Source: Micromonospora saelicesensis
Lineage (GTDB): Bacteria; Actinomycetota; Actinomycetes; Mycobacteriales; Micromonosporaceae
DNA: 64,000 nt
NCBI RefSeq assembly: GCF_900091575.1
Contig: NZ_FMCR01000007.1
Coordinates: 124,001-188,000, forward strand
Direction of reading: 5' to 3'
Under the pieces are notes generated by a model that worked only from the letters and a program-made list of their open reading frames with translations, did not search any database and was not told the DNA's origin. Position numbers and translations under genes: made by a program. Below, one piece after another: positions 1 to 8,874 of this stretch. Positions within the stretch are counted from its first letter, which is position 1. Every line of letters begins with the position of its first letter.

Positions 1-95
1 TGCTGGGCGACCTCGTCTCCGGCAAGTCCGACGCGGCGGCCACCGCCAACCGGGCCACGAAGGACGTGGACGCCATCAAGGCGGGCGTCAATTGA
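1..95 (+). CDS. Sugar ABC transporter substrate-binding protein, C-terminal end (partial)
   Basis: Only the last 30 codons and the stop (93-95) are inside the window. The reading ends in ...KDVDAIKAGVN, which is typical of the C-terminal helix of family 1 extracellular solute-binding lipoproteins. The stop overlaps the start of a MalF-type permease at 92, so the two are translationally coupled. The function is inferred mainly from this context; the ligand cannot be told. Confidence 0.7.
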   Translation, partial: LGDLVSGKSDAAATANRATKDVDAIKAGVN

Positions 96-1048
96 CCACC
101 ACCGCGCCCGGCCCCGGCCGCTCCCCCACCAGGGAGCGGCCGGCACCACCCCGGCGCCGACCGTTGACCCTGCGCCGCCGCGAATCCCGGGCCGGGCTCG
201 CGCTGGTCGCACCGACCCTGCTCGTCACCATCGCGGTCATCGGCATCCCGATCGTGTGGACAGTGGTGCTCGCCTTCCAGCGGGTCCGGCTGGCCACGCT
301 GCGCAAGACCGGCCTGTTCGGCGAGTTCACCATGGACAACATCGACCGGGTGCTGCACACCCCCGGCTTCGCCGAGACGCTGTGGGTCACGCTGATCTAC
401 AGCATCGGCGGCACCGTCGGGTCGATCCTGCTCGGCCTGGTGGCCGCACTGGTCGTCCGCCGGCCGTTCCGGGGTCGCACCCTGGTCCGGGCGTCCATGC
501 TGCTGCCGTACGTGGCGCCGGTGGTCGCCGTGACGTTCGTCTGGCAGGTGATGCTCGACCCACAGCTCGGCATCGTCAACGCGTGGGGTCAACGCCTGCT
601 CGGCTGGGACGCTCCGGTGCCGTTCCTCACCCAGGAGTCGACAGCACTGGCCACGGTGATCGTCTTCGAGGCGTGGCGGTACTTCCCGTTCGCGTTCCTG
701 TTCCTGCTGGCCCGGCTCCAGGCGGTGCCCGGCGAGTTGGAGGAGGCCGCCCGGGTCGACGGCGCCACTCCCACCCAGCGGTTCCGGCACATCCTGCTGC
801 CGCAACTGCTGCCGGTGATCGCCCTGCTGGGCGTGCTGCGCTTCATCATGACGTTCAACAAGTTCGACGACGTCTACCTGCTCACCGGTGGTGCGGCCGG
901 CACCGAGGTGGTCAGCGTCCGGGTGTACGAGTTCCTCACCGCCCGTACCGACATCGGGGCCGCTGCCGCGCAGGCGGTCGTGCTGGCCGTGGTACTCATC
1001 GTGTTCGTGCTGATCTATCTGCGCTTCTTCGGACGGAGGGTGAGCTGA
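92..1048 (+). CDS. Carbohydrate ABC transporter permease, MalF/UgpA type
   Basis: 318-residue integral membrane permease of a binding-protein-dependent sugar importer (CUT1 class). After a basic, proline-rich N-terminus of about 35 residues there are roughly six hydrophobic segments. The cytoplasmic EAA loop reads EEAARVDGATPTQRFRHILL at about residues 216-235, the site that docks on the ATPase. The TTG start at 92 lies inside the stop of the upstream binding-protein gene, so it is the second cistron of an operon. The next permease starts on the last base of its stop (TGATG at 1046-1050). No ATPase is in view; CUT1 systems often share an MsiK-type ATPase encoded elsewhere. Confidence 0.92.
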   Translation: MTTTAPGPGRSPTRERPAPPRRRPLTLRRRESRAGLALVAPTLLVTIAVIGIPIVWTVVLAFQRVRLATLRKTGLFGEFTMDNIDRVLHTPGFAETLWVTLIYSIGGTVGSILLGLVAALVVRRPFRGRTLVRASMLLPYVAPVVAVTFVWQVMLDPQLGIVNAWGQRLLGWDAPVPFLTQESTALATVIVFEAWRYFPFAFLFLLARLQAVPGELEEAARVDGATPTQRFRHILLPQLLPVIALLGVLRFIMTFNKFDDVYLLTGGAAGTEVVSVRVYEFLTARTDIGAAAAQAVVLAVVLIVFVLIYLRFFGRRVS

Positions 1049-1914
1049 TGGACCGGGACGTTGTCGAGACGGTGAGCCTGCGTTGGCTGCGCCGCCTGGT
1101 GATCGCCGTGTTCCTGGTGATCACGGTCTTCCCCTTCTACTACATGCTGGTGCTCTCGGTGCGCCCCATCGAGCGGCTGCTGCTCGACCCCGGGGCGCTG
1201 GTGGTCGGCTTCGGTGAGCTGACAGTGGCCACGTACGCGGAGGTGCTCAAGGCCACCGACGACGGCGGCCAGGGTTTCCTCACCTTCATCCGCAACAGCG
1301 GGCTGGTCGCCGTCGCGGCGACCGTGCTCACCCTCCTGGTCGCGATCCCCGGCGCGTACGCGGTGGCCCGGCTGCGGTTCTTCGGCCGGAGGCAGGTGGA
1401 CTTCCTGTTCCTGGCGGTCTACCTGTTCCCGTCGATCGTCATCGCGATCCCGCTGTTCGTGGTCTTCACCCGGGCCGGGCTGCGCGGCTCGCTGTTCGGT
1501 CTGGTGCTGGTCTACATCTCGCAGACGTTGCCGGTGTCGGTCTACATGCTGAAGAACTATTTCGAGACCATCCCGGTCAGTCTGGAGGAGTCCGCCGCCA
1601 TCGACGGCGCCGGCCGGCTCGGCATCATCCGCCGGGTCAGCCTGCCCCTGGCGATGCCGTCGATCATGGCGGTAGCGCTCTACGACTTCATGATCGCCTG
1701 GAACGAGTTCCTCTTCGCCCTGCTGTTCCTGGTCGACAAACCCAACCGGTGGACGGTGTCACTCGGGTTGTCCCTGCTCGCCGACGGGGTGGAGGTCCCC
1801 AAGACCGTGCTGATGGCCGGGTCGGTCGTGCTCACCCTGCCCATCGTGATCCTCTTCTTCGCCAGCGAACGGCTGCTCACCGAGGGGCTGACCAGCGGCG
1901 CTGAGAAGGGATGA
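1048..1914 (+). CDS. Carbohydrate ABC transporter permease, MalG/UgpE type
   Basis: 288-residue partner permease of the same CUT1 sugar importer. It has one membrane segment near residues 12-32 and about five more. The EAA loop EESAAIDGAGRLGIIRRVSL is followed by the typical MalG ending with FMIAWNEFLFALLFL. The ATG overlaps the upstream stop by one base, so the pair is made as a heterodimer from one message. A CUT1 operon ending with its two permeases is normal in actinobacteria. Substrate unknown. Confidence 0.92.
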   Translation: MDRDVVETVSLRWLRRLVIAVFLVITVFPFYYMLVLSVRPIERLLLDPGALVVGFGELTVATYAEVLKATDDGGQGFLTFIRNSGLVAVAATVLTLLVAIPGAYAVARLRFFGRRQVDFLFLAVYLFPSIVIAIPLFVVFTRAGLRGSLFGLVLVYISQTLPVSVYMLKNYFETIPVSLEESAAIDGAGRLGIIRRVSLPLAMPSIMAVALYDFMIAWNEFLFALLFLVDKPNRWTVSLGLSLLADGVEVPKTVLMAGSVVLTLPIVILFFASERLLTEGLTSGAEKG

Positions 1915-1968
1915 TGGTCTCGTCCGGGTCGCCCGCCAGGCCCCCACCGGCCCGGATACGGTGGCCTC

Positions 1969-2574
1969 ATGGCCAACCCGACCCGCTGGGCGACCGACAC
2001 CGGTCCTGAGCACTCACAGTGGTATATCGACCGGTTCCGCAAGCTCGCGGCCGAGGGCGCGGACCTGGCCGGCGAGGCCCGACTGGTGGACGCTCTCGTC
2101 GCGCCCGGCTCCCGCATTCTCGACGCCGGCAGCGGCACCGGCCGCGTCGGTGCCGCGCTGGCCGAGCGGGGGCACACGGTGGTCGGGGTGGACGCCGACC
2201 CCGCGCTGGTGGATGCCGCCCGCGCCGACTATCCCGGCCCGACGTGGCTGGTCGCCGACCTCGCCGAGCTGGATCTACCGGCGCTGGGTGAGACGGAACC
2301 GTTCGACGCGGCGGTGCTCGCCGGCAACGTGCTCGCCTTCGTCGCCGTCGGCACCGAACCGGAGGTACTGCGCCGGGTGGCCGCGCACCTGCGACCCGAC
2401 GGCGTGCTGACAGTGGGCTTCGGCACCGAGCGCGGCTACCCGCTGACCGCGTTCGACGCCGACGCGGTGGCCGCCGGGCTGCGCGTGGAGCAGCGCTTCG
2501 CCACCTGGGACCTGCGCCCGTGGCGCGACGACGCCCCGTTCGCGGTCACCGTCCTGCGCCGCCCGGCCGACTGA
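1969..2574 (+). CDS. Class I SAM-dependent methyltransferase
   Basis: 201-residue soluble protein with a Rossmann methyltransferase core. Motif I is ILDAGSGTGR (residues 50-59), the acidic ribose-binding end of beta-2 is VVGVDADP, and the post-motif III region reads DGVLTVGF. The substrate is not recognisable. The ATG is preceded by TACGGT at 1957-1962, six bases upstream, which suggests a leaderless transcript separate from the sugar transporter. It converges on eccB, with a large palindrome between them. Confidence 0.85.
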   Translation: MANPTRWATDTGPEHSQWYIDRFRKLAAEGADLAGEARLVDALVAPGSRILDAGSGTGRVGAALAERGHTVVGVDADPALVDAARADYPGPTWLVADLAELDLPALGETEPFDAAVLAGNVLAFVAVGTEPEVLRRVAAHLRPDGVLTVGFGTERGYPLTAFDADAVAAGLRVEQRFATWDLRPWRDDAPFAVTVLRRPAD

Positions 2575-2600
2575 GCACCGCCCGCCGCGCGTTGCTTCCC

Positions 2601-2660
2601 GGTGATCAAGAGGTTTGCGTCAGGCTCGCGCCAAGTTCTGACGCAAACCTCTTGATCACC
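2601..2660. terminator. Perfect 23-bp inverted repeat between convergent genes
   Basis: Arms 2601-2623 and 2638-2660 are exact reverse complements around a 14-nt loop. The core reads GATCAAGAGGTTTGCGTCA. The arms are AT-richer than the surroundings and there is no U-tract. It lies between the 3' ends of the methyltransferase gene and eccB, so a bidirectional terminator is the simplest role. The arm composition also suggests a dispersed intergenic repeat of this genus; that needs a genome search. Confidence 0.7.
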
Positions 2661-2696
2661 GCGGGCACACTTCGGTGCCGGCACGCCGGGTCGCCC

Positions 2697-4082
2697 TCAG
2701 TCTGGGGCGGCGACGGCGCGGGCGGCGGCCGGGTCGAGGGTGGCACCGGCAGGCACCAGGCTGACCAGCCCGGCCGGTAGCCGCACCGGCCGCACGTCGC
2801 GGTAGCCGAGCATCGGGAGCACCTCCCGGTCGGCCAGCACGTACCGTCGGCCCAGGTCGGTGACCACGGAAACCGCGCCGCCGGTCGCGCCGGGCGCCGC
2901 CGCGGCCTCGACCACCGCGCCCCGGCCCGGCTCCACCACCACGTGGTCGGCCAGCACCGCTCCGCCGGTCGGCGCGGTGCGGGGCACGGCCGCCAGGTCC
3001 CGCAGCGGTACGCCCCAGCGCACCTCACCAACCCCGCCGTCGTCGCCGATCCGGGTGCAGAGCGCTCCGCCGTCGCCGGCCGCGAGCCGGGGCGGGGTCG
3101 GTGGCGGGGCGTTCGGGCCGGTCGGGGCCAGGTCAGGCACCGTGGGCAGCGCGGCGAACCGACCCAACGTCATCGGCACCGGCTCGACCTGCCCGGTGCG
3201 GGCCAGCAACAACCCCGCCTGCAGCTCGGTGATGCCGGCCAGGCCGGCGTCGAGCGCCACCGCGTACTGCCGGCCGCCACCGGAGTTGCTCACCAGGTAG
3301 ACCGTGCCGATCGCCGCACCCGGCACCCGGGTGGCGGGCCGACCCAGCGCGGGCAGGTCGAGTGGGGCGAGGTCGGTGCCGGCGGGCAGCGAGTTGAGCA
3401 GTGCCGGCGCCACCCGGACCGCCTGGGCCCGGGTGGTGGCGAGCGCCGCCAGCACCCGGCTCGGATCACGGACGAGGTAGCGGCGCTGGTGCCAGACCAG
3501 GTGCAGCCCGCCGTCGGGGTGGCGCAGCAGCAGCGCGTCGTCGCCCAACGGTCGACCGCCGCCGGGCTCGGTGCCGATCAGCAAGGCGGAGCGGGGCGCC
3601 TCGACGCCCGTACCGGCCGGGACCGTCGAGCAGACCGTCCACGCCGTGGCGGCCAGCCGGCCCGGGGCGGGCAGCGAGTCGGGTGCGTCGGCGATGCCCA
3701 ACGGCAGCCCGCGCGGCACCCCGTCGATCGTGCGTCGGGACACCAGAACGGTCTTCGAGCGGTCCGCACCGACGATGAGCAGCGCCGAGGCGTAGTTGAG
3801 CACCGGGTGCAGCTTCTGCTCGCGGTAGACGAACCGGGCCCCGGACTCCTTCTCCACGATCACCGCGCCCGGGTCGCGCCACCCCTTGCCGCCGCCGGCG
3901 AACAGGCCGTAGAGGGCGAAACCGCCGAGCCCGATCGCCGCGACCAGGACGCTGGCCAGGCCGGCGCCGGCCAGCCGCCGAAACGGCGACTGCGCGGGGT
4001 CGGTCTCCCGCATGACCAGGGCGGCGACTGCCCGCTGGACGCTGAACTGGTAGGAGTGCAGCTGGTCCTGCCGCGACGGCAT
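2697..4082 (-). CDS. eccB: Type VII secretion protein EccB
   Basis: 461-residue membrane-anchored ATPase-like core subunit of the ESX/type VII secretion channel. The diagnostic N-terminus MPSRQDQLHSYQFSVQRAVA is followed by one transmembrane helix (about residues 42-62) and a long extracytoplasmic repeat domain. The ATG at 4082 is chosen because GGAGGAG sits about 5 bases upstream; an in-frame extension to 4169 has no ribosome site and unlike sequence. No eccC, eccD, mycP or WXG100 genes lie next to it, so this copy is solitary in the window and works with components encoded elsewhere or belongs to a dispersed locus. Confidence 0.93.
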   Translation of the reverse strand: MPSRQDQLHSYQFSVQRAVAALVMRETDPAQSPFRRLAGAGLASVLVAAIGLGGFALYGLFAGGGKGWRDPGAVIVEKESGARFVYREQKLHPVLNYASALLIVGADRSKTVLVSRRTIDGVPRGLPLGIADAPDSLPAPGRLAATAWTVCSTVPAGTGVEAPRSALLIGTEPGGGRPLGDDALLLRHPDGGLHLVWHQRRYLVRDPSRVLAALATTRAQAVRVAPALLNSLPAGTDLAPLDLPALGRPATRVPGAAIGTVYLVSNSGGGRQYAVALDAGLAGITELQAGLLLARTGQVEPVPMTLGRFAALPTVPDLAPTGPNAPPPTPPRLAAGDGGALCTRIGDDGGVGEVRWGVPLRDLAAVPRTAPTGGAVLADHVVVEPGRGAVVEAAAAPGATGGAVSVVTDLGRRYVLADREVLPMLGYRDVRPVRLPAGLVSLVPAGATLDPAAARAVAAPD

Positions 4083-4211
4083 GGGTCTCCTCCGGTGGAT
4101 CGGCCGGGCACAGGATATGCGCTGCGTCGATGTCCCGCGGACCCTGCGTGGCCGCCCGTCGCGGGGCAACCGCTACCATCCATGGACGAATCCGGCGGCG
4201 AGAGGGCACCC

Positions 4212-4931
4212 GTGGGCGCGCGTTTCGAAGAGCTGGCCTGGCGGGAGACCCCGATCGGCGCGATCAGCCTGCGCCGACGCCGGGACCCGGCACTCCAGGT
4301 CGAGGTGTACGAGGTCAAGCTCGACGACGAGTACCTGATGTCCAGCCTCTTCCCGGTCGCGGAGATCGAGCTGGCCCGGCTCGGTCTCGCCGAGGTGGCC
4401 GGTGACTCGATCGACGTGGTGGTGGGCGGTCTCGGGCTGGGCTACACCGCCTGCGCGGCGCTGGGCGACCCCCGGGTGCGCTCACTGTTCGTGGTGGAGG
4501 CGATCGAGGACGTGATCGACTGGCACCAACGAGGGCTGCTGCCGTTCGCGGCGGGGCTCGCCGAGGACCCCCGGACCCGCTTTGTGCAGGCCGACTTCTT
4601 CGCGGCGGTCGCCGGTGACACCGGCTTGGACGCGGAGGTGCCCGGCCGGCGGTTCGACGCCGTGCTGCTCGACGTCGACCACTCCCCGCGCAACGTCCTG
4701 CACCCGAGCCACGCAGCGTTCTACCCGCCGGCCGGGTTGCGTCGCCTGGCCGCCCTACTGCGCCCCGAGGGCGTCTTCGCACTCTGGTCGGACGACCCGC
4801 CGGACGCCGAGTTCACCGCCGCGCTCACCGAGGTGTTCGCGAGCGTACGCGCGCATGTCGTGCCGTTCGCCAACCCGCTGACCGGCGGGGAGTCGGCCAA
4901 CACCGTCTACGTGGCGCGTACCAACCCCTGA
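4212..4931 (+). CDS. Spermidine synthase-like protein (methyltransferase fold)
   Basis: 239-residue protein with the spermidine synthase fold: VYEVKLDDEYLMSS, a GGLGLGYTA nucleotide-binding loop, VVEAIEDVIDWH, and a DAVLLDVDHSP segment at the position of the catalytic Asp region. The family in actinobacteria is mostly uncharacterised and need not make spermidine. GTG 4212 is preferred because GAGAGGG lies 5 bases upstream and a -10-like TACCAT (4174-4179) would place the transcription start downstream of the alternative ATG at 4182. It is divergent from eccB. Confidence 0.82.
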   Translation: MGARFEELAWRETPIGAISLRRRRDPALQVEVYEVKLDDEYLMSSLFPVAEIELARLGLAEVAGDSIDVVVGGLGLGYTACAALGDPRVRSLFVVEAIEDVIDWHQRGLLPFAAGLAEDPRTRFVQADFFAAVAGDTGLDAEVPGRRFDAVLLDVDHSPRNVLHPSHAAFYPPAGLRRLAALLRPEGVFALWSDDPPDAEFTAALTEVFASVRAHVVPFANPLTGGESANTVYVARTNP

Positions 4932-5028
4932 TCGACTCCGGTATGCCGCTCGCGCATGGTGTCGGCCGGACGGGGAAGGAGAAGCCGGGGCCGGCCGCAC
5001 CAGGCGCGGCCGGTTACGGGAGGTCGAC

Positions 5029-5205
5029 ATGCGTGCACTGCTCTGGGTTGTCGGCGTGGTCGCCGGCGTGCTGATCCTGCTCGGGTTGTTGCTCGAGGCG
5101 GTCCGCTGGCTGATCATCATCGGTGTGATCGCGCTGGTGATCGTGATCGTCTGGGGCGTCGTCAAGGGGCGGCAGGCCATGAGCCACCAGTCCCGCCGAC
5201 GGTGA
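5029..5205 (+). CDS. Small two-helix membrane protein
   Basis: 58-residue ORF beginning MRALLWVVGVVAGV. Two hydrophobic stretches (about residues 4-22 and 27-45) flank a short EAVRW turn, and the tail KGRQAMSHQSRRR is basic. GGGAGG lies 5 bases before the ATG, which strongly supports translation. It sits alone between the spermidine-synthase-like gene and a convergent acyl-CoA dehydrogenase. No family was recognised; small membrane proteins of this layout are common in actinobacteria. Confidence 0.75.
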   Translation: MRALLWVVGVVAGVLILLGLLLEAVRWLIIIGVIALVIVIVWGVVKGRQAMSHQSRRR

Positions 5206-5221
5206 CCGGCGGCGGGACCGG

Positions 5222-7024
5222 TCAGAACCAGTCCGGGCGCATGTCGAGCGTGGTGCGGTCCCGGCTCTCCAACAGGTCGAACTGCGGGCCGGTCCGGGGC
5301 AACTCGACGGTGAAGAAGTAGCGGGCGGCCTGCCGCTTGCCGGCGTGGAACGCGTCGCCGGCGCTCTCCGCCGGCAGCGCCAGCACCTGCTCCAACCACA
5401 TCCACGCGATCACCACGTGCCCGACGGCCTCCAGGTAGGCGCTGGCGTTGGCCAGCGCGAGCACCGGGTCACCGTCGGCCCACAGTCGACGGGTGACCGC
5501 GGTGATCCGGTCCACCGCGGCGGCCAGCCGATCGGCCAGCTCGGCCGCCTCTCCCCCGACCTTGCCGGCCCGCTCGACCGTGTCACCGATCGTCGTGGTC
5601 AGCAGGGTGAGACCAGCGCCACCGTGCATGATCATTTTGCGCCCCAGCAGATCCAGTGCCTGGATGCCGTGGGTGCCCTCGTGGATCGGGTTGAGCCGGT
5701 TGTCCCGGTAGTGCTGCTCCACGTCGTGGTCGCGGGTGTAGCCGGCACCTCCGAGCACCTGGATCGCCAGGTCGTTCGCGGCGAGGCACCACTGCGACGG
5801 CCAACTCTTCGTGATCGGCGTGAGCACGTCAAGCAGCAGGTGCGCGCGCTCGCGGTCGGCCTCGGCCGGGGCGGTCTTCTGCTCGTCGAGCAACCGCGCG
5901 CAGTAGAGCACCAGCGCCAGTGCCCCCTCCACGTAGCTCTTCTGAGCCAGCAGCATTCGACGTACGTCGGGGTGGTCGATGATCGGCACCTGCGCGGCGG
6001 CCGGGTCCTTCGCGCCGACCGGCCGGCCCTGCGGCCTCTCCTTCGCGTACGCCAGGCTCTTGAGATAGCCGGTGTAGCCCAGCGCGGTGGCGCCCGCCCC
6101 GACCCCGATCCGGGCCTCGTTCATCATGTGGAACATCTGTGCCAGGCCCTGATGCGGCGCGCCGACCAGGTGACCGACCGCCCCGGCGCGGCCGGCCGGG
6201 GTGTGCGCGCCGTCGCCGAAGCTGAGCAGTGTGTTGGTGGTGCCCCGGAACCCCATCTTGTGGTTGAGCCCGGCCAACGCCACGTCGTTGCGCTCACCGA
6301 GCGACCCGTCCGGGCCGACCAGCACCTTCGGCACGATGAACAGCGAGATGCCCTTGACGCCGGGCGGCGCGCCCGGAATGCGCGCCAGCACCAGGTGGAC
6401 GATGTTCTCGGCCAACTCGTGGTCGCCACCGGAGATCCACATCTTGGTGCCGAAGAGCCGGTACGTGCCGTCCGCCTGCGGCTCGGCGCGGGTGGTGATG
6501 TCGGCCAGCGAGCTGCCGGCGTGCGGCTCGGACAGGCACATGGTGCCGAAGAACCGGCCGTCCAGCATGGGCCGGACGTAGGTGTCCACCTGCTCGGGGC
6601 TGCCGTGCGCCAGCAGCAGGTTGGCGTTGCCCAGGGTGAGGAACGGGTAGGCCGAGGTGGCCACGTTGGCGGCCTGGAACCAGGTGAAGCAGGCGGCCGC
6701 GACGGCGTGCGGCAGTTGCAGGCCACCGACAGTGGCGTCCAGCCCGGCAGTGAGCAGGCCCGTCTCGGCGAAGCTGTCCAACGCCGCACGGACCTGCGGG
6801 ATCAGCCGCACCCGCTGCCCGTCGAAGGTGGGCTCGGCCAGATCGGCGGCGCGGTTGTGCGGGGCGAACTGCTCGGTGGCCACCCGCTCGGCGAGATCCA
6901 GGGCGTCGTCGAAGGTCTCCCGGGAGTGCTCGGCGTAGCGGGGGCGCTCGACGAGCTCGGACACCCGCAGCCACTCGTGCAGCAGGAAGTCGAGGTCACG
7001 GCGGGAGAGCAGGGTGGACGGCAC
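5222..7024 (-). CDS. Acyl-CoA dehydrogenase, long FadE5-like form
   Basis: 600-residue FAD enzyme that introduces the alpha-beta double bond in acyl-CoA thioesters. The FAD/substrate motif TMCLSEPHAGSSLADI and KMWISGGDH are followed by NPIHEGTHGIQALDLLGRKM, where E449 is at the catalytic-base position of the family's YEGT motif. The length matches the 600-residue class (extra C-terminal helical domain) rather than the usual 380-residue class. GTG 7024 is chosen because GAGGAG precedes it with about 5-6 bases; the longer frame to 7153 has no ribosome site. Apparently monocistronic. Confidence 0.9.
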   Translation of the reverse strand: MPSTLLSRRDLDFLLHEWLRVSELVERPRYAEHSRETFDDALDLAERVATEQFAPHNRAADLAEPTFDGQRVRLIPQVRAALDSFAETGLLTAGLDATVGGLQLPHAVAAACFTWFQAANVATSAYPFLTLGNANLLLAHGSPEQVDTYVRPMLDGRFFGTMCLSEPHAGSSLADITTRAEPQADGTYRLFGTKMWISGGDHELAENIVHLVLARIPGAPPGVKGISLFIVPKVLVGPDGSLGERNDVALAGLNHKMGFRGTTNTLLSFGDGAHTPAGRAGAVGHLVGAPHQGLAQMFHMMNEARIGVGAGATALGYTGYLKSLAYAKERPQGRPVGAKDPAAAQVPIIDHPDVRRMLLAQKSYVEGALALVLYCARLLDEQKTAPAEADRERAHLLLDVLTPITKSWPSQWCLAANDLAIQVLGGAGYTRDHDVEQHYRDNRLNPIHEGTHGIQALDLLGRKMIMHGGAGLTLLTTTIGDTVERAGKVGGEAAELADRLAAAVDRITAVTRRLWADGDPVLALANASAYLEAVGHVVIAWMWLEQVLALPAESAGDAFHAGKRQAARYFFTVELPRTGPQFDLLESRDRTTLDMRPDWF

Positions 7025-7177
7025 GGCACTCCTCAGCGGGCACGGGGGCGGGTCGGGCCGGGGCGACGGCCCACTGTCGCCCCGCCCATCCTCGCGGATC
7101 GGCAGGGCGGGCACCACCGGCCCGGGCGGGCTTCGACGAGCGGAACTTGTCACACCGACCGGTTAGCGTCGTTGCCC

Positions 7178-7600
7178 GTGACCGCACCCGGAGACGTCCC
7201 GCCCGAGATCCTCGACCGGCTGCGGCCGATCTGTCTCGGGCTGCCGGAAACCTACGAGGAGCCCGCCTGGGTGGGCACCCGCTGGCGCATCCGCAAGCGG
7301 ACCATCGCCCACGTGCTCACCGTCGACCCCGATCGCCAGACGGTGCACGCACGGGCTGCCGCCCTCGACCAGCCCGCCTGCCTGCTGACCTTCCGGTCGC
7401 CACTCGACGAGATCGCCGGGCTCCTCGCCACGGGGCACCCCTTCTACAAACCGGACTGGAGCCCGAACGTGGTGGGCATGGTCCTGGACGGGAACACCGA
7501 CTGGGAGGAGGTGGGTGAGTTGCTCACCGAGAGCTACTGCGTCATGGCCCCGAAGCGGCTCGCCGCCCGGGTCGGCCCCCCGGCACCGCCGATCGGCTGA
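7178..7600 (+). CDS. MmcQ/YjbR family protein
   Basis: 140-residue protein of the MmcQ/YjbR (DUF419) family, small DNA-binding-like proteins of unknown role. Family features are the N-terminal LPETYEEPAW, the basic central strand TRWRIRKRTIAHV, and HPFYKPDWSPNVVGMVL. The GTG start is preceded by TAGCGT (7164-7169) 8 bases upstream and no ribosome site, so a leaderless message is likely. Divergent from the acyl-CoA dehydrogenase with 153 bp between them. Confidence 0.8.
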   Translation: MTAPGDVPPEILDRLRPICLGLPETYEEPAWVGTRWRIRKRTIAHVLTVDPDRQTVHARAAALDQPACLLTFRSPLDEIAGLLATGHPFYKPDWSPNVVGMVLDGNTDWEEVGELLTESYCVMAPKRLAARVGPPAPPIG

Positions 7601-7754
7601 GCGCCGAGGGCACCCCTGCCGCCGGTTGGGCGCCGGTGGTGTCCTGCGACCGGCGGTTTCGGCCGGCACGCTCCGGGGATACCGCGCCGGACGGCCGTAG
7701 CCGTCGGTTACCGGCTGAAGCGGAGGCGCCGCCGGGCGGGTGAGGAGCAGGTCG

Positions 7755-8792
7755 ATGTCGTCGCTGCCCACCGAGGAGGATCACCGGTTGACGCCGGTGC
7801 TTCACGAAGACCGGGTGTGCACGGGCGTGACCACACTGCGCGGGCGGGTGTTCCTGAGCTACCCGTCAGCGGATCGGCCCGGCGTGCAGGTGGTGGAGGC
7901 GCTGCCGGACGGCCGTCGTGTCCCCTACCCCGACGCCGCGTGGAACCGTGCCGACCAGCCGCCGAGCGGGGCGTTCGTGCACGTCAACGGGTTGCGCGCC
8001 GGCCCGGATGGCCGGTTGTGGATCATCGACTCGGGGTCGCCGCGGATCGGCGGCGCGCAGGTGCCGGGCGGCGCTCGGCTGATCGCGGTCGACCCGGACG
8101 ACGACCACGTGGAGCGGGTCTACCACCTCGACGAGGCGGTGCACCCGGGCAGCTACGTCGACGACGTCCGATTCAACGGCCGGGTGGCGTATTTCAGCGA
8201 TGCCGGGGCGGCGGGCCTCATCGTGCTCGACCTCGACTCGGGTCGGTCGAGACGGGTGCTGGACGGCCATCCGAGCACGGCGGGCGGCCCGGTGGTCGCC
8301 GACGGTCGCGCGCTGCGTGACCCGGGCGGCGCCGAGGTACGCCTGCACGTGGACCAGTTGGAGGTGTCGCCGGAGGGTCGCTGGCTCTACTACCAGCCGG
8401 CCTCCGGCGGGATGTCCCGGATCGCCACCCGCTGGTTGGACGACCCGTCGGTGTCCGCCGACGAGCTGGCCCGGAGGGTCGAACGCTGGTGTGACACACC
8501 CAGCACCGGCGGCACGGCCATCGACGCCACCGGCACCATCTACCTCAGCGACCTGGAACGACGGCGCGTCCTCGTCCTCGCACCCGACCGCAGCGTACGG
8601 ACACTCGTCGCCGACCCCCGACTGGCCTGGGTGGACGCGATGTGGCTCGACGCCGATGCCCGGCTCTGGATGCCGGCGGCCCAGCTGCACCTGACCGCCG
8701 GGCTCAACGGCGGGGTCTCGGCCGTCGAATACCCGGTCCAGATCTACCGGATGCCCGTTGAGATCGGGCCGCCCGCCCGGGACCACGCCTGA
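7755..8792 (+). CDS. Major royal jelly/yellow-type beta-propeller protein
   Basis: 345-residue cytoplasmic beta-propeller. Repeated strand patterns such as VNGLRAGPDGRLWIIDSGSP and TGTIYLSDLERRRVLVLAPD match the MRJP/yellow and SMP-30 gluconolactonase-like propellers. No signal peptide is visible. A lactonase-type hydrolase or a small-ligand binder are both possible. The ATG at 7755 has GAGGAG 7 bases upstream; a GTG at 7740 is in frame but lacks a site. Confidence 0.75.
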   Translation: MSSLPTEEDHRLTPVLHEDRVCTGVTTLRGRVFLSYPSADRPGVQVVEALPDGRRVPYPDAAWNRADQPPSGAFVHVNGLRAGPDGRLWIIDSGSPRIGGAQVPGGARLIAVDPDDDHVERVYHLDEAVHPGSYVDDVRFNGRVAYFSDAGAAGLIVLDLDSGRSRRVLDGHPSTAGGPVVADGRALRDPGGAEVRLHVDQLEVSPEGRWLYYQPASGGMSRIATRWLDDPSVSADELARRVERWCDTPSTGGTAIDATGTIYLSDLERRRVLVLAPDRSVRTLVADPRLAWVDAMWLDADARLWMPAAQLHLTAGLNGGVSAVEYPVQIYRMPVEIGPPARDHA

Positions 8793-8829
8793 GTGCTCAA
8801 TCCGGCAGCCGCCGGTCCGCACCGGGTCT

Positions 8830-8843
8830 CCCCCGGCCGGGGG
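8830..8843. other. 14-bp GC palindrome in the DUF4291 leader
   Basis: CCCCCGGCCGGGGG is a perfect palindrome 37 bp after the stop of the propeller gene and 31 bp before the next start. It could end the upstream transcript or be a leader hairpin; it has no U-tract. Confidence 0.4.
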
Positions 8844-8874
8844 TACGAAATCCCGGTGGAGAGGATGCGGTCCG

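Noticed and set aside
256..1047. Long open frame extending upstream of the second permease
   Set aside because: The extension is an out-of-frame reading of the first permease with Arg/Pro/Gly-rich composition; the real start is ATG 1048, overlapping the first permease's stop.
2943..4181. Long plus-strand frame running into the spermidine-synthase-like gene
   Set aside because: It is antisense to eccB and its composition is that of a GC-rich shadow frame; the protein family begins near 4212.
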